Source: Paraburkholderia phosphatilytica (GTDB lineage: Bacteria; Pseudomonadota; Gammaproteobacteria; Burkholderiales; Burkholderiaceae). Taken from it: a DNA stretch of 63,301 bases. The stretch spans positions 1-63,301 of the forward strand of contig NZ_QQOA01000041.1 of the NCBI RefSeq assembly GCF_003443895.1. Direction: 5' to 3'. This document shows positions 29,957-39,616 of the stretch, one piece after another. The notes under the pieces are model-generated. The model was not told the DNA's origin and did not search any database. It saw only the letters and a list, made by a program, of their open reading frames with translations. Made by a program: the position numbers and the translations under genes. Each line of letters starts with the position of its first letter. Within the stretch, counting starts at the first letter, position 1.

Positions 29957-30991
29957 GTGAGGATTCAGGTGAGGCTCCGACCGACATTGCAGGTCGATCA
30001 CGACGCGTACCCCGGCGGTCCAGCTTGCATCGGCGTACACAATCTCGATCCTGAGCGGGTCGTGTTCCTTGGGGAGCCCGGGCAGGCAGGTCGCCGGTTG
30101 CCGGCTGCGCTCCGCGTGAACGTGATCGAGCCGGGTAGACCAGGCTGCGTCGATCTTCCCGACGTGTTTGGGCGCTATGAGATCCTTCAAGCCGGGCTTC
30201 GGTTCATTCCGCATTTCCCGTTCGAATCAGGCGTTCGCTATTGCGCGCGCGTCGATCCCCGATCGCTATGGCGTGCCACGCGTTCTGACGTGCTCACGCT
30301 CGAATTCTCGCTGCCAAACCGGATAGTCAGTGAGCGGCGGCCGTGTGCGGCATTTTTCCGTCCGCCGAAGTGCTGCTGGAAAACCTGCTGCGCTTCTACG
30401 TACGGTTTTCCCACTCGATGCAGCGCGGCCGGGCGGAGCAACAGGCCTGCTGGACCCTGGCAGATTGAAACGTTGGGCAGGCCCCAATCGCGAGCTGGGG
30501 CCGCCGCTGCAGGTGGGGCAACGGTACGTGCTGGTCATTGGCCCCGGAATGATCGATTCATTGGGGCGTGCAATACGACAGAATTTCTATAAGCCGTTCG
30601 TTGCTGCGGAGGCGGTGCGTGAGCCCGTTGCAGTTGGGCAGTGGAAGGTGCTGCCGCCCGTCGCAAAGAGCCGGCAACCGCAATCCTCTTTCCGAGGCAA
30701 CTGGACTGGGCGATGCTCTGGCGTGCGATCGCGGTTGTTCCGGACGACGGGCCACCGATATCTGGACGAGTCTCGCTCGAACACGGTGAACGGCGATGGT
30801 GCTTTGCTCCCGAGCGGCCGTGGCCGGCAGGGTCGTATTTCATCCGCGTTGCGTCATACCTTGAGGACGTTTGCGGCAACAGCATACTCTCCGCGTTTGA
30901 CAGGCCACTTGGACCTGGAAGCCATTTGACGGTTGAGGCCGTGAACTGCGTGATTCCATTTCGGGTAGTGGAATTGGTGAATTGCGCATAA
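29957..30991 (+). pseudogene. frameshifted remnant of an Ig-like (Big_5-type) conserved protein
   Basis: Coding similarity runs across at least four frame segments. The first has VRLRPTLQVDHDAYPGGP to RSDVLTLEFSLP. A second frame (~30350-30470) reads PSAEVLLENLLRFYVRFSHS. A third (~30470-30665) has LKRWAGPNRELGPPLQVG and YVLVIGPGMIDSLGR. The last (~30665-30991) has FPRQLDWAMLWRAI and RVASYLEDVCGNS. The repeated pattern of a strand, a proline-rich turn and GNS is typical of bacterial Ig-like or carbohydrate-binding domains in exported proteins. At least three indels break it. It follows the beta-propeller-like pseudogene. Confidence 0.72.
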
Positions 30992-31046
30992 GGGCAACGG
31001 ACCGGTAACCGTCGGCAACTGGTGCGGCCCTGTGGGTTGCTCGCAG

Positions 31047-31535
31047 TCAGTTCGACACGTGGCCAGCTGGTCGTCCCATCTTGCCAGTGACCGTTGTGAG
31101 GCCACTGTCCGACTTCCTGAGGACCGCGCGCCGATGCACGCGAATGTCATATTGGCCGGGCGTGGCCGCCGGGAAGTACCTGGCGCGGTAACTACCTGCT
31201 CGCCGTCGATCGTCCGACCAGCCGGTCAGATAACGGACCATGCGGACCTGGCTTTCGGCGGACATGCCGGGACGGCTATAAACTCCGCCCATGAACTCGA
31301 AGCCGATACGTCGGTAGAAATATCTCGAGCGCGGCACCAGACAGTGCTCCCTGCGGCATAGCGTGTCTGCTTTCGCGTGAGTGCGCAGCACGCTGCCAGC
31401 GGCTGGCAAGTCTGCACGAAGGATCCGGTCGCGAAGGGTCAGCAACTCCGCAATGGTCACAGGTGCCATCCGGATGTCCTCGTGCCCGGGCGTCGGCCTG
31501 GCGCGCATTGGTATTCGATCGACGATGCAGGCCAA
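31047..31535 (-). pseudogene. possible GNAT acetyltransferase remnant
   Basis: The open frame reads VTIAELLTLRDRILRADLPA, similar to the start of a GNAT N-acetyltransferase, and then jumps to SRYFYRRIGFEFMGGVYS, similar to the C-terminal end of the same fold. The middle, which should hold the acetyl-CoA loop (Q/R-x2-G-x-G/A), is absent. The remaining ~60 residues are not recognisable. An internal deletion is the simplest reading; alternatively it is a spurious ORF. Confidence 0.35.
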
Positions 31536-31574
31536 AAGATGAACAGCCGCGCCTGACCCCTGTCGACAGCGTGC

Positions 31575-33026
31575 TCACGGCTGCTTCGCCGTCACCGTGG
31601 TTTCCGACCATCCGCCGCCCAGCACCTTGTACAGCGTAACGAGGTTCGACAGCTGCGACAGCGTGTCAGACACCAGTTGCTGCTGTGCCGTATAGAGCGT
31701 ACGCTGCGCATCCAGCAGCGTCAGGAAGCTGTCAGTTCCCTGCCGGTAGCGCGCCTGTGCGAGATTGTAGTATTGCTGTGCGGAGCCGACGTAGTCGCGG
31801 TCCGCATCGACCTGGTCCACATAGGTCGCACGGCCGGCCAGCGCATTCGCCACTTCCTTGAAGGCGGTCTGGATCGTCTTCTCGTAATCCGCGATATCGA
31901 TGTTCTTTTCGATCTTCGCGACGTCCAGCGATGCCTTGTTGTTGCCGAAATCGAAGATAGGGATCGAGATGGACGGTGCGAATTCCCACACGCCGCTGCC
32001 CGCCTTGAAGAGGCCCGACAGACTGCTGCTCGAGCTACCCGCGGTGGCTGTCAACTCGATTTTCGGGAAGAACGCGGCGCGTGCCGCACCGATATTTGCG
32101 TTGGCAGCCTTCAGCGTGTGCTCCGCTTCGACGATGTCCGGCCGTCGCATCAGCAGATCCGACGGCACGCCTTCGCCGATGTCTGCCAGCAGGGCCGTGC
32201 TCTGCGTGAGGCGCGGCCCCTGCGCCAGATCGTCAGGCAGCGGACAGCCGATTTCCGCTTCGAGATTGTTGCGGTCCTGCGCGACCGCCCGCGTGTACGA
32301 CGCGAGGCTGGCGCGCGCGCTGGCAAGCGAGTTCTCAGCCTGACGCACGTCCTGGAGCGACGCCGTGCCAATCTTCATCTCGCTACGGGTAAGCTCCACA
32401 GTGGAGCGGTCCGCGTCGACCGTGTCGGCCGTGATTTTCAGCAGTTCCTGGTCCGACAGCAGTTGCAGATAGTCGGTTGCAACCGTCGCCACGAGGCTGA
32501 TCTGCGTGCTGGTGCGCGCGGCATCAGTGGACAGATACTCTTCGAGCGCCTGTCGCTTGAGACTGCCCAGCCGGCCGAAGAAATCGACCTCCCACGACGT
32601 GAAGCCCACCTCGACACTGCTCGAACTGAGACTCGTGCCGTATCCTTCCGCGCGCTCGCGCGTACTGGACGCGGACGCGTCGACTGTCGGCCCGAGATTC
32701 GCGCGGGCGATCCGGTACTTGGCCTCGTATTCCGCGACATTGAGCGCGGCGACGCGCAGATCGCGATTGTTCTGCAACGCCAGCTCGATCAGGCGCTGCA
32801 GCCGCGCATCCCTGAAGAAGTCGCGCCAGCCGGTGTCGGCGGCGAGCGGCGCCGCCGGCACGGACGTCACAGACGGCGCGCCGCCCGCTGCCGTCGCCGA
32901 TGCCGCCGTCGCGCCAGTCGTGGGCCATGCGACCGCCACCGGCGCATCAGGCCGCTGATAGGCAGGATCGAGCGTGCAGCCAGCGAGCAAAGCCGCTAAA
33001 AAAATCGCCACGAACTTCACCTTCAT
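31575..33026 (-). CDS. RND efflux outer-membrane lipoprotein (OprM/NodT family)
   Basis: 483-residue TolC-like channel that completes the tripartite pump. The lipoprotein signal ends at LLAGC (Cys17). The two OEP repeats are visible, with alpha-barrel segments such as LIELALQNNRDLRVAALNV and PDIVEAEHTLKAANANIGAA. The ATG overlaps the pump gene stop in an ATGA junction. It is the last gene of the adaptor-pump-channel operon. Confidence 0.95.
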   Translation of the reverse strand: MKVKFVAIFLAALLAGCTLDPAYQRPDAPVAVAWPTTGATAASATAAGGAPSVTSVPAAPLAADTGWRDFFRDARLQRLIELALQNNRDLRVAALNVAEYEAKYRIARANLGPTVDASASSTRERAEGYGTSLSSSSVEVGFTSWEVDFFGRLGSLKRQALEEYLSTDAARTSTQISLVATVATDYLQLLSDQELLKITADTVDADRSTVELTRSEMKIGTASLQDVRQAENSLASARASLASYTRAVAQDRNNLEAEIGCPLPDDLAQGPRLTQSTALLADIGEGVPSDLLMRRPDIVEAEHTLKAANANIGAARAAFFPKIELTATAGSSSSSLSGLFKAGSGVWEFAPSISIPIFDFGNNKASLDVAKIEKNIDIADYEKTIQTAFKEVANALAGRATYVDQVDADRDYVGSAQQYYNLAQARYRQGTDSFLTLLDAQRTLYTAQQQLVSDTLSQLSNLVTLYKVLGGGWSETTVTAKQP

Positions 33027-36000
33027 GCTGCATCTCTCCCAGTCGGCGCATCGTCAGCGACCTGCCCGTGCTCCTTGAACAGGCGACGAACCACGATGAA
33101 AAACACCGGCACAAAAAAGATCGCCAGCACCGTCGCGGCAATCATGCCGCCCGTCACCCCCGTGCCGATCGCATGCCGGGCTGCGGCGCCCGCGCCTGAG
33201 CTGACCACCAGTGGTAGCACGCCGAACACGAACGCGAGGGACGTCATCAGGATCGGCCTGAGTCGAAGATGTGCCGCTTCCAGCGTCGCGTCGATCAGAC
33301 TGCGGCCCTGCACCTGCAGATCCTTTGCGAACTCGACGATCAGGATGGCGTTCTTGGTCGACAGCCCGATCGTCGTCAGCAGACCCACCTTGAAGTAGAT
33401 GTCGTTCGACAGTCCGCGCAGATGCGCCGCTGCCAGCGCGCCAAACACGCCAAGCGGTACGACGAGGACCACTGCGAACGGAATCGACCAGCTCTCGTAC
33501 AGCCCGGCGAGACACAGGAACACCACGACAAGCGAGATCGCATACAGCCAGCCCGCCTGCGAGCCGGACTGCTTTTCCTGGTACGACTGGCCGGTCCATT
33601 CGACTCCAAAGCCGGCCGGCAGCTGCTTCGCGAGCCGCTCCACTGCCGTCATCGCCTGGCCCGTGCTGACGCCGGGGCGAGTCTGCGCGGACATCTCGAC
33701 GGCAAGCGCACGGTTATAGCGCTCGATCTGCGGCGAGCCGGTGATCCAGTGGCTCGTCGCGAAGGCCGAGAAAGGCACCATTGACGAGTCGTAGCCCGAA
33801 CCCGTGCCGCTGCCGGATGAAGAAGACGAGGACGAGGACGACGACGACGACGACGAGCTCGAACCCGAAGAAGATGATGACGAAGAACCCGACTTCACGT
33901 ACCAGTTGCCGATATCGGCAGGCATCATCCGGTACGGCGCATCCGACTGCACGTAGACCTTCTGGATTCGCCCGGTGTCGATGTAGTTGTTCACGTACGA
34001 CGAGCCAAATGCGGTCTGCAGCGTGTCGTTCACGTCGGAGATCGAAAGGCCGAGCGCGCTGGCCTTTTCCCGGTCGATCACGACCTGCAGCTGCGGCGTG
34101 TCCTCAAGCCCGGCCGGACGCATCATCGCGAGCGACCTGTCCTGCGACGCAAGGCCCATGAGCTGGTTGCGCACCTGCAGCAGCCGGTCGTGTCCCGCGC
34201 CGCCGCGGTCCTCGATCTCGAAGTCCAGACCGCTCTGCGTGCCGAGCTCCTGGATCGCGGGCGGATTCAGCACAAAGATCTGCGCGTCACGATTGCCCGC
34301 GAAGTGCTGGTTGGCGCGCCGGATCAACGCCGCTGCGCTGTCGCTGCGCCTGCTCCAGTCTTTCAGCGAGACGAAGGCGATCGCATTGTTCTGCCCCTGC
34401 CCGTTGAAGCTGAAGCCATTGACCGTGATCATCTGCTGGACGGCCGGCTCCTTCTGCAGGAAGTACTGCTCGACCTCCTCGACGGTCTTCAGGGTTTTCG
34501 ACGCGGGCGTGCCGACCGGCGTGGACACCGAGACGATGAAGTAGCCCTCGTCTTCGTCCGGCAGATACGACGAAGGCAGCGTCACATACAGGAGCCCGAC
34601 CACGCCACCGATCAGTGCGTACACCACCAGGTAGCGCACCGGCTTCGCCACCACCCGGGTCAGCACCGAGCTGTAGCGGCCGCTGCCTGATGCGAACACC
34701 CGGTTGAACCAGCCCAGGAAGCCGCGCCTTGGCTGATGCGCGCTGTTCGCGGGCAGCAGCATGGTCGCGCACAACGCCGGCGTGAGCGTCAGCGCGAGCA
34801 CCACCGAAAGGATCATCGCCGACACGATCGTGATCGAGAACTGACGGTAGATCGCGCCCGTCGACCCGGAAAAGAACGCCATCGGGATGAACACCGCGGT
34901 GAGCACTGTGGTCACGCCGAGCAGCGCGCCGGTGATCTGACCCATCGCCTTGCGGGTTGCCTCCTTCGGCGGCAGCTGCTCTTCGCTGATGATCCGCTCG
35001 ACGTTTTCAACCACCACGATCGCATCGTCCACCAGCAGCCCGATCGCCAGCACCATCGCGAACATCGACAGCACATTGATCGAGAAGCCGATCAGTGACA
35101 TCACGCCGAAGGTACCGAGCAGCGCCACCGGCACGACGATGGTCGGGATCAGCGTGGCCCGCAGGTTCTGCAGGAACAGGTACATCACGAGGAACACGAG
35201 AATCACCGCCTCGCACAGCGTCTTGATCACTTCCTCGATCGAGATGCGCACGAATGGAGTCGTGTCGTACGGGTAGCTGACCGCCACATCCTTCGGAAGC
35301 TGCGGCTGCAGCTCGGCGAGCCTCGCGCGCACGGCCTTCGCCACCGTCATCGCGTTCGCGCCGGTCGCGAGCTTGATCGCAAGCGCCCCGGCGGGCTTGC
35401 CGTTCATCCGCGCCGAGGTCGAATAGTCATCGCCGCCCACCTCGATGCGCGCCACGTCTTTCAGCCGCACCTTCGAGCCGTCGCTGTTGACCCGTAGCAG
35501 GATGTCGCCGAACTGGTCGACCGTGGTGAGCAGACTCGACGAGAGGATCGTCGCGTTGATCGCCTGGGAGTTAGTGGCGGGCGTGCCGCCGACCTGACCC
35601 ACGGAAAGCTGCACGTTCTGGTTCGAGATCGCGGTCGTCACATCGGACGTCATGAGGCCGTAGCTGCGCAGTTTGACCGGGTTCAGCCAGATGCGCATCG
35701 CGTGCTGGGCGCCAAACAGCGTCACGTCACCCACGCCGTTGATCTGCGTGAGCGGATCCTCGACCTGCGTGGCGAGGATGTTGCCGAGGTCCACCGAATT
35801 GTAGGTGCCGCCCGGCGACGACAACGCGATGATCATCAGGAAGTTGGTCGACGCCTTGGCAACCTGGATGCCCTGCTCCTGAACCGTCTCCGGCAGCGAC
35901 GAGGTCGCCTGGCTGACCTTGTTCTGCACCTGCACCTGCGCAATGTCGGGATTGGTGCCCGGGTTGAACGTCACGGTGATCGTGGACTGCCCCGCCGAAC

Positions 36001-36247
36001 TGCTGCTGGACGACATGTACAGCATGTTGTCGATCCCGCTCATCTTCTGTTCGATAACCTGCGTGACCGTGGCCGCGATGGTTTCCGCGGACGCGCCCGG
36101 ATACGACGCGGTGATCTGGATCGACGGCGGCGCGATGGTGGGATATTGCTCGACGGGCAGCGTGGTGATCGCCGCAGTGCCCACCAGCATGATGACGATT
36201 GCAATGACCCATGCGAGGATCGGCCGGTTGATGAAGAAATTCGCCAT
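33023..36247 (-). CDS. RND multidrug efflux pump, HAE1 family
   Basis: 1074-residue inner-membrane proton-drug antiporter of the AcrB/MexB type. The N terminus ANFFINRPILAWVIAIVIM is TM1. The proton-relay aspartates are in GLLVDDAIVVVENV (TM4, about residue 405) and the relay lysine in STKNAILIVEFAKDL (TM10). Residues ~784-818 hold an unusual polyserine/glycine insertion between NWYVKSG and MVPFSAF, where relatives have only a few residues. Substrate range cannot be read from the sequence. It lies 11 bp downstream of the adaptor gene; no dedicated regulator is adjacent. Confidence 0.96.
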   Translation of the reverse strand: MANFFINRPILAWVIAIVIMLVGTAAITTLPVEQYPTIAPPSIQITASYPGASAETIAATVTQVIEQKMSGIDNMLYMSSSSSSAGQSTITVTFNPGTNPDIAQVQVQNKVSQATSSLPETVQEQGIQVAKASTNFLMIIALSSPGGTYNSVDLGNILATQVEDPLTQINGVGDVTLFGAQHAMRIWLNPVKLRSYGLMTSDVTTAISNQNVQLSVGQVGGTPATNSQAINATILSSSLLTTVDQFGDILLRVNSDGSKVRLKDVARIEVGGDDYSTSARMNGKPAGALAIKLATGANAMTVAKAVRARLAELQPQLPKDVAVSYPYDTTPFVRISIEEVIKTLCEAVILVFLVMYLFLQNLRATLIPTIVVPVALLGTFGVMSLIGFSINVLSMFAMVLAIGLLVDDAIVVVENVERIISEEQLPPKEATRKAMGQITGALLGVTTVLTAVFIPMAFFSGSTGAIYRQFSITIVSAMILSVVLALTLTPALCATMLLPANSAHQPRRGFLGWFNRVFASGSGRYSSVLTRVVAKPVRYLVVYALIGGVVGLLYVTLPSSYLPDEDEGYFIVSVSTPVGTPASKTLKTVEEVEQYFLQKEPAVQQMITVNGFSFNGQGQNNAIAFVSLKDWSRRSDSAAALIRRANQHFAGNRDAQIFVLNPPAIQELGTQSGLDFEIEDRGGAGHDRLLQVRNQLMGLASQDRSLAMMRPAGLEDTPQLQVVIDREKASALGLSISDVNDTLQTAFGSSYVNNYIDTGRIQKVYVQSDAPYRMMPADIGNWYVKSGSSSSSSSGSSSSSSSSSSSSSSSSGSGTGSGYDSSMVPFSAFATSHWITGSPQIERYNRALAVEMSAQTRPGVSTGQAMTAVERLAKQLPAGFGVEWTGQSYQEKQSGSQAGWLYAISLVVVFLCLAGLYESWSIPFAVVLVVPLGVFGALAAAHLRGLSNDIYFKVGLLTTIGLSTKNAILIVEFAKDLQVQGRSLIDATLEAAHLRLRPILMTSLAFVFGVLPLVVSSGAGAAARHAIGTGVTGGMIAATVLAIFFVPVFFIVVRRLFKEHGQVADDAPTGRDAA

Positions 36248-36258
36248 ACCGTCCCCGC

Positions 36259-37503
36259 TTACTGCTGTGCGACCGCAGCGGCCGAAGCCTCGCGTGCGGG
36301 AGATTGCAACGCCTCGGTCACGACTTTCACGGCCGCGCCCGCCCGCACCTGCTGCAGGCCGCTGATGATCAGCCGGTCACCAGGCTGCAGCCCCTGGGTG
36401 ACGATCCACTGGTCGCCATACGCGGTGTCCGCGTGTACGACGCGCTGCTGCGCCCTGCCCGCTGCGTCGACAACGAACACGCTTGCCCGTCCTTCAGATC
36501 CGCGCGTCACCGCGAGTTGCGGCACGAGGATCGCGTGGTCGTTTTCACCTTCGTCAAGCCGCGCGCGAACGAACATGCCAGGCAGCAGTTCGCCGTCCGG
36601 ATTCCGAAACGTCATGCGCAGCGTCACCGAGCCTGTGGTCGCGTCCACCGTGATACCAGAGAACTGCAGAACACCCGGATGCGAGTATTCCGTGCCATCC
36701 TCCATCACGAGTCTGACCTGCGCAGCATTGTCGCCCTCCTTCACAAGCTGCCCCGACACAAACTCCTTGCGCAGCCGCAGCCATTCGGCGCTCGAGCGCG
36801 TGACATCGAGGTACATCTGGTCGTAAGCCTGGATCGTCGAGAGCGCCGTGGTCTGGTCCGATGTGACGAGCGCGCCTTCGGTGACGCTGGAAGCGCCGAT
36901 ACGCCCGGAGATGGTTGCGGTAATGCGGGTTCGGGCGAGATTGACACGCGCCGATTCGAGCGATGCCGCGTCCGCAACGACGTCCGCTTCGTCCTCGCTG
37001 ACGGCGGCGAGTGCGTCGTCACGATCCTGCTGGCTTACCGCGTTGATCTTGACCAGCTCCGTGTAGCGGTCCGCCTTGGTCTTCGCGGATGCCAGCGTGG
37101 CTTTCGCCTTCGCGAGTGTGCCGCGGGCTTCGTCGTAGGACGCCTGGTAGCTTGCCGGGTCGAGCTGGTAGAGCACCTGACCGGTCTTGACGTTGCCGCC
37201 TTCGGCAAACAGGCGCTTGAGAACGATGCCGCTGACCTGCGGCCGCACGTCCGACACTTTCAGCGCGGAAAGGCGACCCGACAGTTCGGTCGTCAGCACG
37301 ATGCGCTGCGGAGCAATGGTCACGGCGCCAACCTGCGCAGCCTGCTGCCCGGCGCCCATACCTGGGCCGCCAGCCTGGGATTCGTGCTGTCCGCAGCCGG
37401 TTACCAGCAACACTGCGATGAGTGCGGCCGTTGAGAAACCCGGCGAAAGCCGGGGCCGCACCCAACCCGCGATGAAACGTTCCAGATAGGTTTTTTCAGG
37501 CAT
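36259..37503 (-). CDS. RND efflux periplasmic adaptor (membrane fusion protein)
   Basis: 414 residues, HlyD/AcrA-like. A lipoprotein signal ends LLVTGC (Cys37). Next come the beta-barrel/lipoyl half (RPQVSGIVLKRLFAEGGNVK), a long alpha-hairpin (LAKAKATLASAKTKADRYTE), the second lipoyl half (ITATISGRIGASSVTEGALV) and a membrane-proximal C terminus. The start at 37503 (MPEKTYLERF) was chosen over an ATG four codons earlier. First gene of the efflux operon; a 15-bp palindrome upstream may be its operator. Confidence 0.95.
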   Translation of the reverse strand: MPEKTYLERFIAGWVRPRLSPGFSTAALIAVLLVTGCGQHESQAGGPGMGAGQQAAQVGAVTIAPQRIVLTTELSGRLSALKVSDVRPQVSGIVLKRLFAEGGNVKTGQVLYQLDPASYQASYDEARGTLAKAKATLASAKTKADRYTELVKINAVSQQDRDDALAAVSEDEADVVADAASLESARVNLARTRITATISGRIGASSVTEGALVTSDQTTALSTIQAYDQMYLDVTRSSAEWLRLRKEFVSGQLVKEGDNAAQVRLVMEDGTEYSHPGVLQFSGITVDATTGSVTLRMTFRNPDGELLPGMFVRARLDEGENDHAILVPQLAVTRGSEGRASVFVVDAAGRAQQRVVHADTAYGDQWIVTQGLQPGDRLIISGLQQVRAGAAVKVVTEALQSPAREASAAAVAQQ

Positions 37504-37611
37504 GTCGTCTTCCATACGTGGGGTACGAGGCCCGGCGACACGAAGGCCAGGCGCGCTTTCCCGTGGAGGAGCAAGCCTATCGGAGGACGCATTACGGATG
37601 CTTAGGAAAAC

Positions 37612-37626
37612 ATTTCACCGTGAAAT
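37612..37626. promoter_or_regulatory. palindrome upstream of the efflux operon
   Basis: ATTTCAC and GTGAAAT flank one C in a perfect 15-bp palindrome about 110 bp upstream of the adaptor start codon, in the AT-richer stretch before the IS66 fragment. TetR- and MarR-type repressors of RND operons use sites of this kind, but no such regulator is encoded nearby. The site could also belong to the IS66 remnant. Confidence 0.4.
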
Positions 37627-37628
37627 AA

Positions 37629-38185
37629 ACCGCCGTGCTACAAGCCGATGCGATAAAGAAATGGAAAGGTTGCGAGCCTGCACGCGCCGCTCCGAAGCGT
37701 CAGATCGAGCAGCTTGAGCTACGACTTGAGGACCTTCAGACTGACGAAGGTGCGGCCGCCCGAGCTGACGCGACGAAGACGCAACCACGTCGCGAGAGCA
37801 CCGGTCGTAAATCGCTGCCCGATCACCTTGAGTGAGAAGAGCGCGTACATCTGCCCATTGATGAGCACTGGCCAGGATGCGGTGGCGTGCTCAAACCGCT
37901 GGGAAAAGATGTCTCCGGCCAGCTCGAATGCGTGCGCACACACTTCCGCGTCATCCATCATCGCCGCCTCAAGTTCGCCTGTTGGTGCTGCGACTGCATC
38001 GTGCAGGCCGCAGCGCCGAGCCGCCCTATCGATCGTGGCCTTCCTCGGCCGGCAATGCTCGCACATATCGCCATATCAAAGTTCGCGTACCACATCCCGT
38101 TCTACCGGCAGTCTGTCATGTACGCGCGTGACGGCGTCGAGATCGAGCCGGGCACCATGGGCCACTGGCTGGCTAGTCCATCGCG
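37629..38185 (+). mobile_element. IS66-family transposase (TnpC) remnant
   Basis: The first frame carries a coiled segment (KRQIEQLELRLEDLQTDEG), then RRESTGRKSLPDHLE. After a frame change near 37830 the second frame carries LKPLGKDVSGQLECVRTHFRV, a cysteine-pair segment (CWCCDCIVQA), FAYHIPFYRQSVMYARDGVE and EPGTMGHWL. These are the N-terminal leucine zipper, zinc-finger and early central parts of IS66 TnpC. The catalytic DDE half, tnpA and tnpB are absent, so it cannot move. It abuts an IS630 fragment on its right. Confidence 0.85.
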
Positions 38186-38395
38186 TCATTGAAATGGCAC
38201 CGGGCGAATTCGCCGCGATGGATCGTTGTACTTCCATTTGATCGGTTTCGGATTCTTGTTGTGCTCACGGATATAGCGCATCAGTTTGCGATCCAGATCC
38301 TTAACGGTGGTGAAGACGCCTCGCGCGATTACGTCGCGCTGGATACGCGCGAACCAGTTTTCCACCTGATTTAGCCAGGAGGTATACTGCTGCGG
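38186..38395 (-). mobile_element. IS630-family transposase C-terminal fragment
   Basis: The last ~64 codons of the ORF that ends here encode SWLNQVENWFARIQRDVIAR, GVFTTVKDLDRKLMRYIREH and NPKPIKWKYNDPS, the C-terminal end of an IS630 DDE transposase including the catalytic-Glu helix region. It is fused in frame to a truncated ShlB-type transporter at about 38395. The rest of the element is absent. Confidence 0.85.
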
Positions 38396-39130
38396 AATCT
38401 CGGTATCGTCGATGAAGCTTGCGCCCCAGCGTTTGCTCAACTGGAACTCGACTCCGAATACATCGTTCTGGCCGCGTGTCAGTACGCGCTGAAGCTTCGC
38501 TCCGAGCGTCTGCTGGTTGCCGCTCGACACGAAGGTCTGATTCACGCCCGCTATCTGTTGGTAATACGTGTTCGAATTCCCGGATACCGTGGCGGTCCAG
38601 TATCCCCACGGCACGGAGTAAAAGCTGTTGAAGCCGTGCGAACCAAGATGCTTGTCGCCGAATTCGAGATCCTGGTTGGCGCCGATGTTGAACACGTCGT
38701 TCAGGCCAAGCGGATTGTCGAGGCCTAGCGAGAGATTGCCCTGGAGTTTGCCGGTCGCGCGCTGGCCGGAATTGTCGACCGAGGCGACTACGCTCCACGG
38801 TTTCGTGCGCTTCACACTGATCACCACATCGCTTTCGCCGGGCACTTCCGTCGGCGCGATCTGCATGTCGACATCCTGGCTCGGCACGTGTTTCATCTGC
38901 TCGAGGCCTTGCTCAAGATCGCGCAGGTTCAACACGTCGCCACCGCGTGTGGGAAACGCCGACTTCCAGGTGCCGCGGGTCGATGCATCCGCAAAGCGCA
39001 GTTGGCGGATGACGCCCGGTATCAGCGAAAGCTTGAGCGTGCCTGTCGATAGGTCCTGCTCGGGCACCAGCACGCGTGTCGTCACATAGCCACGGTGCAC
39101 GCAGTTCATCCAGCTGCGTCCAGAGCCCAT
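38396..39130 (-). pseudogene. truncated two-partner-secretion transporter (ShlB/FhaC/HecB family)
   Basis: Outer-membrane beta-barrel that would export a TpsA adhesin or haemolysin. The preserved segment starts with the POTRA part (RGYVTTRVLVPEQDLSTGTL, then a POTRA-2 like DVDMQIAPTEVPGESDVVIS) and runs into barrel strands (SLGLDNPLGLNDVFNIGAN, FSKRW-like LSKRWGASFIDDTE). The N-terminal signal and first POTRA are lost. The last barrel strands are replaced by IS630 sequence after FIDDTEIPQQ. No TpsA gene is visible. Not functional. Confidence 0.85.
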
Positions 39131-39193
39131 GCCGTTGCCTGCCAGGATAGGTCACCCACTCGTGCGGACCCGTTACCAGCGTGCCGGCATCGG

Positions 39194-39616
39194 TCATTGA
39201 GGCTCCCACGGGTTGACGACGGCTACGCCGGTCGGAAGGAAGTCATCAACGTTACACGTCACGACGGTCATGCCGCGAACCAACGCAGTGGCCGCGATGA
39301 ACGCCTCGCGTTCCGGGCGCGGATCGGGTACGTGCAGCCGCGCGCAGCGCAGGGCGACCGCGCGGTCGATGGCCAGGGTGCGCTCGACAAATTCCGGTTG
39401 CACCTGGTTATCGATCCACGCGCGAAGATGCCGGCCTTGCGGGGGATCACGGCGTTCCGCAAGCAGCACGCCGAATTCAAGTTCCTGCAGCGTGACAGCA
39501 GAGACATAGAAGCTGGTGGCATCCGCCTGAACGAGCCAGCGCACCACATGGGGATTCGCCCGGCCGCTGCCCGCCTTGCGCATCTCGGAAACCACATTGG
39601 TGTCGAGAACAAACAT
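39194..39616 (-). CDS. vapC: PIN-domain toxin, VapC-like
   Basis: 140-residue predicted ribonuclease. Acidic residues of the PIN site are visible: Asp5 in FVLDTNVVSE, a Glu in SAVTLQELEFGV, the later DRAVALRCARLH and PEREAFIAATAL stretch, and Asp in CNVDDF. The ATG at 39616 overlaps the antitoxin-remnant stop by 1 nt (TGATG). With the antitoxin truncated, the toxin may be inactive, silent or neutralised from elsewhere. Confidence 0.85.
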   Translation of the reverse strand: MFVLDTNVVSEMRKAGSGRANPHVVRWLVQADATSFYVSAVTLQELEFGVLLAERRDPPQGRHLRAWIDNQVQPEFVERTLAIDRAVALRCARLHVPDPRPEREAFIAATALVRGMTVVTCNVDDFLPTGVAVVNPWEPQ

